A stretch of 13,931 bases of DNA. Origin: Deltaproteobacteria bacterium. Lineage in GTDB: Bacteria > Desulfobacterota > Dissulfuribacteria > Dissulfuribacterales > UBA3076. Shown here piece by piece: positions 1 through 5,683 of this stretch. The stretch spans positions 1-13,931 of the forward strand of contig JAUWHV010000116.1 of the NCBI GenBank assembly GCA_030605675.1, read 5' to 3'. Numbering within the stretch: the stretch's first letter is position 1; each line of letters begins with the position of its first letter. Under the pieces are notes generated by a model. The model was not told the origin of the DNA. It worked only from the letters and a program-made list of their open reading frames with translations, and ran no database searches. The position numbers were made by a program, and so were the translations under genes.

Positions 1-129
1 CATGGCAGAGAGGACTACTACCACATCATCCCCCTGCTTTTTGCAGGCAATCACATGATCTGCAACCCTTTTAATCAGGTCACAGTCAGCTACTGAAGAA
101 CCGCCATACTTCTGTACGATTAGAGCCAT
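1..129 (-). CDS. lysC: Aspartate kinase, N-terminal part (cut by window edge)
   Basis: Only the first 43 codons are present; the gene runs off the left edge. The translation begins MALIVQKYGGSSV and continues to a VVVVLSAM stretch. Both are characteristic of aspartokinase: the KYGGSSV segment is the nucleotide/substrate-binding start of the amino-acid-kinase fold, and the VVVVLSAM strand follows about 25 residues later. The enzyme phosphorylates aspartate, the first step towards lysine, threonine, methionine and diaminopimelate. The ATG at 127-129 is preceded by an AGGAAG-like ribosome site lying inside the last codons of the upstream J-domain gene, whose stop ends only two bases away, so the two genes are probably translated together. 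The C-terminal ACT regulatory domains are outside the window, so feedback control cannot be judged. Confidence 0.93.
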   Translation of the reverse strand, partial: MALIVQKYGGSSVADCDLIKRVADHVIACKKQGDDVVVVLSAM

Positions 130-131
130 AG

Positions 132-443
132 CTATTCTTCCTCATGGTCTCCGGTCCAGATAGGGTCCTGTCCGAAGTGATGCATCCACCATTCTCCCTC
201 GGTCATGCCGTCTTCATTTGGATTGAGTTTTATTTCATACCTATCGGAATATTCCATCAGAATACTGTAGGCCGCATTTAGCCCGGCCATCTCTTCTGAT
301 GTGTCTAGACCGGGATTTCTGTCTGGATGAAGATCTCTGCAGCGACGCCTGTATGCCTCCAGTATCTCGATTCTTGTTACCTGTTCAGGAAGCTTGAGAA
401 GCTTTCTGGCTTGATCTATATCCTTCCAGCGATTGTGCCTCAT
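132..443 (-). CDS. Small J-domain (DnaJ-like) protein
   Basis: A 103-residue protein whose first about 70 residues look like a J-domain: a basic helix II (EAYRRRCRDLHPD), the invariant HPD triad at residues 39-41, and a helix III with the NAAYSIL signature. J-domains stimulate the ATPase of Hsp70 (DnaK). No G/F-rich region, zinc-finger or C-terminal substrate domain follows. The tail (from about residue 72) is acidic and tryptophan-rich with no recognised domain, so this is not DnaJ itself but a class C type co-chaperone with an unknown client. It lies immediately upstream of aspartokinase with a two-base gap, which suggests one transcript. The A of its ATG (441-443) coincides with the first base of the TTAGCnn repeat, so the repeat end forms the immediate upstream sequence, including a weak TTTAGGT. 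Confidence 0.85.
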   Translation of the reverse strand: MRHNRWKDIDQARKLLKLPEQVTRIEILEAYRRRCRDLHPDRNPGLDTSEEMAGLNAAYSILMEYSDRYEIKLNPNEDGMTEGEWWMHHFGQDPIWTGDHEEE

Positions 444-610
444 ACCTAAATTGAGCAGTTAGCCTTTAGCAGTTAGCAGTTAGCAGTTAGCTATTAGTTA
501 TATGATTACAGGATGCTTGACTATTACAAACTCTCACCCGTTGGGTGTTATTTCTAATTAATGTAATACCTTGATTTTTCAAAGCTAAACGCTAACAGCT
601 AATGGCTGAA
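443..610. repeat. TTAGCnn heptamer repeat element, copy 1
   Basis: This gap between the J-domain gene and the PEP carboxykinase gene is a period-7 repeat. The left part (455-499) is a run of units such as GTTAGCC, TTTAGCA, GTTAGCA and GTTAGCT. The right part (583-609) is the complementary type GCTAAAC, GCTAACA, GCTAATG, GCTGAAC, so the two ends form an inverted pair around a core of about 85 bases. The core shares ATGATTACAGGATG, CTATTACAAA and TTCAAAGCTAAACGCTAA with the copy at 12941-13080. The left terminus (ACCTAAATTGAGC) is intact, but the matching right terminus is missing, so this copy seems truncated or diverged at its right end. Confidence 0.85.
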
Positions 611-618
611 CTTAGCTA

Positions 619-2286
619 TTATTCAAAGTCCAGGGCTTTGTGATCTTCAATTATTTTATAGACGTGGTCTTCACGATAGGGCAATGATTCCCTTATGTGT
701 TCGGGGATTTCACCGAACCTGGCCTCAAAATCCTCAAGATACTCTGTCCTGCCTCTGAGAAAATTCTTTATCTTCTTTTTGAGGATTTCCTTGTCAGGAA
801 AAAGAGTGTGTGCATTCATGAGGGACAGGTTGGCCCGGTCGCATTTAATCGGGTAATGGTAGCCCAATAAATCCGGTTCGGAGCTGAACCGCAGCTCTAT
901 GCGACTGAGATCATTGTAAATACCAAGAGACTGGCGCAGGGTTACCTTTGCATCGTCCGCGCCTATAGTGCCGGTATTGGACAGATAGCACTTTATGCGG
1001 TTTCTCTTTATAATATCATGGAAAATCATCGCATGCTCCAGCAGATTCCCGCAAACAAAAGGATCAAGAAAGAAGACTCGCTTGAACTTACCTGCCTCCT
1101 CGGGATTGCCTCCGGAGCTCTCAATTGATTCGCCGTAGATAAACTGCATAGTGGCCTGCTCAGGAGTCAACTTGTTTATGGCATTGATCATGGGATTTCT
1201 TGTAAGGATGATTATATAATCCAGCCTGTCCGCCCTTAAAGATGGGCTTGATATTTCAAGGTTCTCTCTGGTGATAACGGCCCGGCCATTTGCCGTCTTG
1301 GAAATATCTTTGAAGTCGGGTATATACGGGTATTTGCTAATGGCAACATTTTCCAGGAAGGCATCACGGGAGTCTGCTGCACGGAGTATTTCGGGCTGGC
1401 TCTCGTCCAGCCCCTCTGTCTTTACGTACAATCCTCCCATCTCAAAGGCCGCGTAGCTCCCGTCAAAGGCCAGAGTACCACCATCGTCACCTATCATCTC
1501 AGAGCTCTCCCTGTGAAGCTTGGCGAACTTTCTGCAAAGTGTTGTTGTCTTACCTGTAGCAGTGAGGCCCGAGACACCCGCAACCACTTCCTTTAGCTCA
1601 GGTCTTTCGGTTTCAAGATCGTATATCCAGAGCCGGTCCCTCCTGGCACCTGAGTGCAGGAAGATGCCTGTCTTGTCAATGGCTTTTACCCGCCAGTCTT
1701 CAAATTGGAAGACACCCTTTTTCCCTTCACCAACGTATAGGCTGTTTTTGCATATCTTTACCTGCTCGCCCCTTTTTTCTCCCATCCAGAGGCGGATGGC
1801 AATATCCTTGTCAATAAGCTTTTTGTGCTTGTTGTTTTCAAATGCCTCGTCTGTAAAGAAGATAATGGTGTAAGTAGGATCTTCCACCACCCTGCCGGCC
1901 GGATAGTCCATAAGTAGCTTCAGACCATAGGCTAACTGGGCATAGACTTCAGGAATTATAAATCGGACCGCAATTCCATCCCGCCCGTCCCCTACCAGGG
2001 TATCCAGGGATATTATTCGTTCCCTGCTCAGATACTCCACTGCCTCCAGGGCCAATTGCTCTTCTTCTTCACCAAAGGGGTGATCAATGTTGTTAGTGGT
2101 GTGGGGGGCTGAACGGGACATAGGCTCAGAGTCAGCTGCCACTGAACCCATTTGTGTCCGGATTACCCCATCCTGTCTAATGGCAATCTCCTTGAATCTG
2201 TCAAGGGTAAGGCCTTCAATAAGCCGGCCTTCTCCCTTTGCATCTTCATATATTTTGACTGCTGCTTTCTTAAAATAGTGTTTCAT
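619..2286 (-). CDS. pckA: Divergent ATP-type phosphoenolpyruvate carboxykinase
   Basis: A 555-residue protein close in length to ATP-dependent PEP carboxykinases (about 540), which interconvert oxaloacetate + ATP and PEP + CO2 + ADP. Recognisable landmarks in order, counted from the ATG at 2284-2286: an MSRSA segment (about residue 58) in place of the substrate-binding RSPKD; a GIAVRFIIPE strand; YVGEGKKGVF (about 185-193), corresponding to the GGEMKKG metal-ligand lysine; FLHSGA (His about 211), the second metal ligand; the P-loop GLTATGKTT (240-248), where the family has GLSGTGKTT; IGDD (about 265-268), the third ligand; VKT and ITREN further on. The usual DDEHGW reads DDGGTL here and other blocks are weakly conserved, so the family is clear but substrate and nucleotide preference are not. 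An in-frame GTG lies 24 bases upstream, but GGAGG placed 5 bases before the ATG fixes the start. The gene stands alone between repeat-rich gaps. Confidence 0.8.
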   Translation of the reverse strand: MKHYFKKAAVKIYEDAKGEGRLIEGLTLDRFKEIAIRQDGVIRTQMGSVAADSEPMSRSAPHTTNNIDHPFGEEEEQLALEAVEYLSRERIISLDTLVGDGRDGIAVRFIIPEVYAQLAYGLKLLMDYPAGRVVEDPTYTIIFFTDEAFENNKHKKLIDKDIAIRLWMGEKRGEQVKICKNSLYVGEGKKGVFQFEDWRVKAIDKTGIFLHSGARRDRLWIYDLETERPELKEVVAGVSGLTATGKTTTLCRKFAKLHRESSEMIGDDGGTLAFDGSYAAFEMGGLYVKTEGLDESQPEILRAADSRDAFLENVAISKYPYIPDFKDISKTANGRAVITRENLEISSPSLRADRLDYIIILTRNPMINAINKLTPEQATMQFIYGESIESSGGNPEEAGKFKRVFFLDPFVCGNLLEHAMIFHDIIKRNRIKCYLSNTGTIGADDAKVTLRQSLGIYNDLSRIELRFSSEPDLLGYHYPIKCDRANLSLMNAHTLFPDKEILKKKIKNFLRGRTEYLEDFEARFGEIPEHIRESLPYREDHVYKIIEDHKALDFE

Positions 2287-2606
2287 ATTGACCTCCGATA
2301 TTTTCGTCACAGCTTATAGATTCCGTTCCACCCGGCCTACTTTTGGCCGCGTGTGCCGGATGGGCCGTAGGACAGGAGGTAGAATCTTAACTTAGTGATT
2401 TGTCGGGTTTAGCTCGAAACAGGACGTTCAGCAAACCCGTTGAGATTTCCTCAGCCAATTTGGTAGAATTCGAGCCTGTAATGATAAATAAATTTTCAGC
2501 AATTCTCATAATGCTTTTCCCAAGCAGGATACATGCGTTAGAATACACAATATGATACAATATTCAATTCAAATTCGCCAACCCTTCTGACTCACAAGGA
2601 TATTAC
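2287..2606. other. Gap upstream of pckA with two hairpin sequences
   Basis: About 320 bases without a supported gene. It must hold the pckA promoter (minus strand), but I cannot name a convincing -35/-10 or a sigma-54 site. Two inverted repeats are visible. At 2336-2371, CCTAC and GGCC pair with GGCC and GTAGG, with a TTTT bulge. At 2404-2439, CGGGTTT, GCT and GAA pair with TTC, AGC and AAACCCG, with single unpaired bases at 2411 and 2415 and an 8-base loop. The first lies 50-85 bases upstream of the pckA start codon and could be in its leader RNA. No known riboswitch family is recognised. Confidence 0.5.
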
Positions 2607-2610
2607 TAAT

Positions 2611-2848
2611 TGAAATTTGAAATTTGAAAGTAGAAATTGGGGAGAGATGAAACGAGTTTACGGGTTGGATGTTTACAAACTGGCAGAAGAGTTATCAGAT
2701 ATGGTCTGGCAGGACTTTGATAGGTAGAACAAAAAGGTTCAAAACACCGTGGGCTATCAGATAATACGATCATCTGAAACAATACAAAAGCATGAAGGCC
2801 AAATTTCCAATTTCTATTTTCTAATTTCACCATTCCGTGAACGCTTAC
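2611..2848 (+). repeat. TTGAAAT heptamer-bounded element, copy A
   Basis: The left arm (2611-2640) consists of 7-base units TGAAATT/TGAAAGT ending in AGAAATTGG. The right arm (2807-2829) is its inverted counterpart: comparing 2618-2640 with the reverse complement of 2807-2829 gives 21 of 23 matching bases. Between the arms lies the broken four-helix-bundle gene. The right end continues into CCGTGAACGCTTAC (2835-2848). The stretch 2783-2848 recurs at 4679-4744 with four mismatches in 66 bases, and 2626-2647 recurs exactly at 4491-4512, so this is a dispersed element rather than chance low-complexity sequence. Confidence 0.8.
2647..2785 (+). pseudogene. Remnant of a four-helix-bundle (23S rRNA IVS-type) protein gene
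   Basis: Reading from ATG 2647 gives MKRVYGLDVYKLAEELSDMV, then WQDFDR, then a TAG stop at 2725-2727 followed in the same frame by NKKVQNTVGYQIIRSSETI. This is the start of the small four-helix-bundle family encoded in 23S rRNA intervening sequences and found widely elsewhere (related to Avd proteins of diversity-generating retroelements). Family members have Trp at the stop position (DFDKWNK-like), consistent with a TGG to TAG change. The frame then leaves the family after about 46 codons and enters the right repeat arm, so the C-terminal helices are deleted. GGGGAG lies just before the ATG. The remnant is in the same frame as the downstream transpeptidase. Confidence 0.75.
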
Positions 2849-3762
2849 GAGCTGCTTTGGTGATAGGAAGCCTCATTTTTTTAATAATTATCCAGGCGGT
2901 TCCAAAGGCCAACGCTCTCAATGTTTTTGACCTTGAAGAGGGACGAACTGTTTATGGTATAATGAGGACGGTAAAGGCAGGGCACAAACAAACCCTGCTC
3001 GACATAGCAAAGGACCATGACCTGGGGTATAACCAGATAGTAGCTGCAAACCCCGGCATGGACCCCTGGGTGCCTTCTGAAGGCGCCGGCGTATTAGTGC
3101 CCGCTGTATTTGTTTTGCCCAGAGGACGTGTGCCGTCTGGAATAGTAGTAAATCTTGCTGAGATGCGTCTGTATTATTTCAAATCCTCCGAAGAGGGACC
3201 ATCCCGCTTTTGGACATGTCCTGTAGGGGTCGGTAGAGAAGGCTATTCCACAGAGCTGAGCATTTATACTGTGTTCAGTAAGGCCAAGGATCCAATATGG
3301 GTTGTACCGCCATCCGTGCTGGAGGAAGATCCTGAGCTACCTCCACAGGTACCTCCCGGGCCTGACAATCCTTTAGGGGAATACATTTTGCGCTTTTCAC
3401 GGCTTTCTTATGGGATTCACGGCACAAATCGTCCTTGGGGTGTGGGGCGCCGGGTCAGTCATGGGTGTATAAGGCTTTATTCTGAAGATATAGCCTCTTT
3501 GTTTTCGCTGGTGCCGGTGGGAACACTAGTCCGGATCATTTATGAACCAATAAAGGTTGGATGGGCGGAAGACAAGTGCTGGTTACAGGTATATCAAGAC
3601 TATGAAGATAAGATTGATGATCCGTTGGCAGTAGCTTTTTCCGGTATTTCCGCCTGCGAACAGGCGATAGGCCCCCTTAAAATGGATTTCAAGCAAATCA
3701 AGAAGGCCATCAGGGAACAAACCGGCATTCCGGTGCCTGTGGCACGGGCAGACAGAGAATAG
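2749..3762 (+). CDS. Secreted L,D-transpeptidase (YkuD) with LysM-like domain
   Basis: Likely a periplasmic ErfK/YbiS-type enzyme that forms L,D-linkages in peptidoglycan or attaches lipoprotein to it through a cysteine acyl-enzyme. Counted from the GTG at 2749: a hydrophobic secretion segment about 35-50 ending near ANA; a LysM-like peptidoglycan-binding stretch about 72-120 (VKAGHKQTLLDIAKDHDLGYNQIVAANP); and a YkuD domain about 131-270 with IHGTN (223-227) and the catalytic SHGCIR (Cys 240). The last about 65 residues carry no recognised domain. The start is uncertain. The GTG lies inside the four-helix-bundle remnant and residues 1-30 are repeat-derived; TTG 2857 or GTG 2860 would retain the hydrophobic stretch but lack a basic N-region. 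The neighbouring lipoprotein is a plausible substrate and is convergent, with stops 32 bases apart. Confidence 0.88.
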   Translation: MGYQIIRSSETIQKHEGQISNFYFLISPFRERLRAALVIGSLIFLIIIQAVPKANALNVFDLEEGRTVYGIMRTVKAGHKQTLLDIAKDHDLGYNQIVAANPGMDPWVPSEGAGVLVPAVFVLPRGRVPSGIVVNLAEMRLYYFKSSEEGPSRFWTCPVGVGREGYSTELSIYTVFSKAKDPIWVVPPSVLEEDPELPPQVPPGPDNPLGEYILRFSRLSYGIHGTNRPWGVGRRVSHGCIRLYSEDIASLFSLVPVGTLVRIIYEPIKVGWAEDKCWLQVYQDYEDKIDDPLAVAFSGISACEQAIGPLKMDFKQIKKAIREQTGIPVPVARADRE

Positions 3763-3776
3763 AAGGTTTAGTAAGC

Positions 3777-3790
3777 AGAGCCGCGGCTCT
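3777..3790. terminator. Perfect 14-bp palindrome between convergent genes
   Basis: AGAGCCGCGGCTCT is a perfect palindrome in the 32-base gap between the stop of the L,D-transpeptidase and the stop of the lipoprotein gene. It is followed by CAATTTATTT on the plus strand. Position and symmetry suit a two-way transcription stop, but there is no proper T-run on either side, so this is a weak call. Confidence 0.35.
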
Positions 3791-3794
3791 CAAT

Positions 3795-4169
3795 TTATTT
3801 AAGCAGGCTTTTTTCAAATATTCTTTCTGTTTTTTTAGCTGTAGTCTCAGCACTGCTGGCTGCTTCAGTGGCCCGGTTTGTCGCTGCATCCGCCCTGTCG
3901 GCTGCCGTGACTGCCGCTGCCGCTGCCTCTTCAGCCTTTCGTGCAGATGATTCCAGTCGAGAAGCCAAGTCTTCTAAACGTTTGGCAGCGGCTTCTGCCC
4001 TGGATGCTGCTGCTTTCGACTCCTCGGCAGCCTTTACGCCCTGTTTTATTACGCCCTTATCTTCTTCGCTGAGACCGCAGCCAGGCAAAGTGAACAGGCT
4101 GAGTGCAAGCAAAAAACTCAAGACTGTTTTTAGAATTGCCCATTTTTTTTCAGGAACTTTGTGTGTCAT
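3795..4169 (-). CDS. Alanine-rich Braun-type lipoprotein with C-terminal lysine
   Basis: A 124-residue protein. Residues 1-31 form a lipoprotein signal: a basic start, the hydrophobic LSFLLALSLFTL, then the lipobox LPGC with the lipid-modified cysteine at 31. The mature part is almost entirely helical heptad-like sequence rich in Ala, Glu, Lys and Arg (about residues 40-115), an alanine-zipper pattern like Lpp/OprI, without any enzyme motif. It ends KSLLK. In Lpp the terminal lysine is joined to peptidoglycan by L,D-transpeptidases of the ErfK/YbiS/YcfS type, and two such enzymes flank this gene. It is longer than E. coli Lpp (78-residue precursor), so it could span a wider periplasm. ATG 4167-4169 follows AAGGAG with good spacing. 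The residue after the lipidated cysteine is Gly, which fits outer-membrane sorting by the E. coli rule. Confidence 0.85.
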   Translation of the reverse strand: MTHKVPEKKWAILKTVLSFLLALSLFTLPGCGLSEEDKGVIKQGVKAAEESKAAASRAEAAAKRLEDLASRLESSARKAEEAAAAAVTAADRADAATNRATEAASSAETTAKKTERIFEKSLLK

Positions 4170-4466
4170 GGCTTCTCCTTAGAATATGATATTAAGGTTG
4201 TGTTTTGCAGGTAGCCCAGCAGAAATTTTTTTATGTTCATTCAGTTATCCTGGTGTATCAGCCCCTGACAGGAGAGTGACCTTTCCGGACAGAGAAGATA
4301 TATTAAAAATATAACAGGATAGCTTGCCGGTAGGCAAGCACATAAATCTCCATGGCAGAAGATTTCGGCTACTTCTGCAGATGCAAATGTTTTTTTCTCT
4401 GCCAAAATTTATTTTTTTATAGTGAAAACTATCCGATAAAGGTTACAGACATAATATGAGCGACGG
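4170..4466. other. Gap upstream of the lipoprotein gene
   Basis: About 300 bases with no supported gene. It should contain the minus-strand promoter of the lipoprotein gene, but no clear promoter can be named. Two short inverted repeats are visible: GCTTGCC at 4322-4328 with GGCAAGC at 4333-4339 (4-base loop), and GCAGAAG at 4355-4361 with CTTCTGC at 4372-4378 (10-base loop). A run of seven T follows the latter at about 4390-4396, after an 11-base spacer, too far for a typical intrinsic terminator. Confidence 0.45.
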
Positions 4467-4744
4467 CTTGAAACTTGAAACTTGAAATTGGAAAGTAGAA
4501 ATTGGGGAGAGACGAACGGCTTGAAATTTGAAATTTGAAATTAGGAAATTAGGAAAAGATGAAATGACTTTGATAAGTGGGACAAAAGTCGAAAAACTCG
4601 GCCCAAAATTACTCGTAAAAAAGCTAACAAAATACACTTCTATGACTTTATCTTAGTTTGAGTTTGTAAATTTCTGAGTACAAAAGCATGAAGGCCAAAT
4701 TTCCAATTTCTATTTTCTACTTTCAACGTTCCGTGAACGGTTAC
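4467..4744 (+). repeat. TTGAAAT heptamer-bounded element, copy B (deleted core)
   Basis: The left side holds two consecutive heptamer runs (about 4467-4512, units CTTGAAA and then GAAAGTAGAAATTGG; and about 4519-4556, units TTGAAAT and then TTAGGAAA), as if one arm had inserted beside another. The right side (4679-4744) is the same 66-base block as at 2783-2848, ending CCGTGAACGGTTAC. The core keeps GACTTTGATAAGTGGGAC (4566-4583), which matches 15 of 18 bases of the four-helix-bundle remnant at 2713-2730 and retains TGG where that copy has TAG. The rest of that gene is lost or unrecognisable. Confidence 0.75.
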
Positions 4745-5683
4745 AAACTTTTTACCGCATTGGTTTCGTTTTTGGCAGGTCTGGCCTTCTTGCTTGGGTG
4801 GGCCTATGCCAAAGAAATGTCCTCAAAATGTGTAGTAATCGACAAGGGAATCCACCGCATGTTCCTTTATAGGGATGGCAAGGTCATAGAGAGTTATGCC
4901 GTATCTCTCGGCATAGATTCCATGTCGCCCAAGCGCCGCAGGGGAGATAAATCAACTCCCGAGGGCTGTTATTATGTGATCTGCAAAAAGTCTGATAGCA
5001 AATTCTATAAGTTCTTGGGCCTTTCATACCCCAATAAGGTGGATGCATGGTTGGGATTAAGAAAAAGGCTTGTTTCTTCAAGGGAATATCGTTCAATTGC
5101 AAATGCCATATCAGCACGTGGTTCTCCACCTGCCTGCACATCCCTCGGCAGTGGTATTGGCATACATGGCGGCGGGGTATACCGTAACAACGGGAAATGC
5201 ATGGTGCGGGACTGGACCGAAGGCTGCATAGCCGTAAATAATCAGGATATGGATGTCATTTACTCTTTCTGTGATGTGGGCGACATGGTAATTATTTTAA
5301 ACAGTAAGCACCAATTTTTTGACATGATGCGTCCTTTTGGAAACCCCCTGGTCATAGACCAGACTTCAGAGCCGGGACGAAATGGTAAAAAATACGTTTC
5401 TGAACTCGGTTTGGTTACAGTTTTTGGTCAGGCCCTTTTGAGATTAAGAGAGGGGAACGACTATAGCAGGTCCATTGAGATCCTGCTCTTTGGAAAGGGA
5501 ACATCAAGACCTCCCAGCTATGTGGTTTTTGATCGCAATGCCGACGGGAAGTTGGGATTTGGAGATAAACAGACCGGATCATTGGGTACTGCAAAGAAAA
5601 AACAAAATTCTTACAGCAGACTGCTTGCAGAATTGAAAAAGGCCTTAATAAAAGGACGCCTTTTAGCCTGTCCTGAGAAATGA
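4688..5683 (+). CDS. Secreted L,D-transpeptidase (YkuD) with C-terminal calcium-loop motif
   Basis: A 331-residue protein. A signal peptide (about residues 17-41: VNGYK, then a hydrophobic run, then GWAYA) precedes a YkuD domain of about 47-205 (VVIDKGIHRMFLYRDGK at its start). The catalytic parts are IHGGG (159-163) and WTEGCIAV with Cys 180; the canonical SHGC is replaced by TEGC, a known variant in this superfamily. The remaining about 120 residues have no recognised fold but include DRNADGKLGFGD (282-293), which matches the 12-residue EF-hand/dockerin calcium loop at positions 1, 3, 5, 6, 8 and 12. The ATG 4688 start places the first 15 codons within the repeat. GTG 4733, also in the repeat, would give a more ordinary signal peptide beginning VNGYKLF. 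Neither has a good ribosome site. The stop overlaps the plsY start by four bases. Confidence 0.87.
   Translation: MKAKFPISIFYFQRSVNGYKLFTALVSFLAGLAFLLGWAYAKEMSSKCVVIDKGIHRMFLYRDGKVIESYAVSLGIDSMSPKRRRGDKSTPEGCYYVICKKSDSKFYKFLGLSYPNKVDAWLGLRKRLVSSREYRSIANAISARGSPPACTSLGSGIGIHGGGVYRNNGKCMVRDWTEGCIAVNNQDMDVIYSFCDVGDMVIILNSKHQFFDMMRPFGNPLVIDQTSEPGRNGKKYVSELGLVTVFGQALLRLREGNDYSRSIEILLFGKGTSRPPSYVVFDRNADGKLGFGDKQTGSLGTAKKKQNSYSRLLAELKKALIKGRLLACPEK

Noticed and set aside
443..610. Possible CRISPR array from the repeated GTTAGCA units
   Set aside because: Units are 7 bases with no spacers between them, and no cas genes are nearby.
2404..2439. Integron attC-like site, because bulged bases are on one arm of the hairpin
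   Set aside because: The outer RYYYAAC and GTTRRRY core boxes are not present and there is no integrase or cassette structure.
2606..2833. A 75-codon minus-strand open frame in the TTGAAAT element
   Set aside because: It is made of the repeat arms and the antisense of the four-helix-bundle remnant; no start signal or motif.
3868..4182. A 104-codon plus-strand open frame opposite the lipoprotein
   Set aside because: Shadow of the alanine-rich coding repeat on the other strand; the lipoprotein has a clear signal, lipobox and ribosome site.
4443..4637. A 64-codon minus-strand open frame in copy B
   Set aside because: Composed of heptamer repeat translation, low complexity, no ribosome site.
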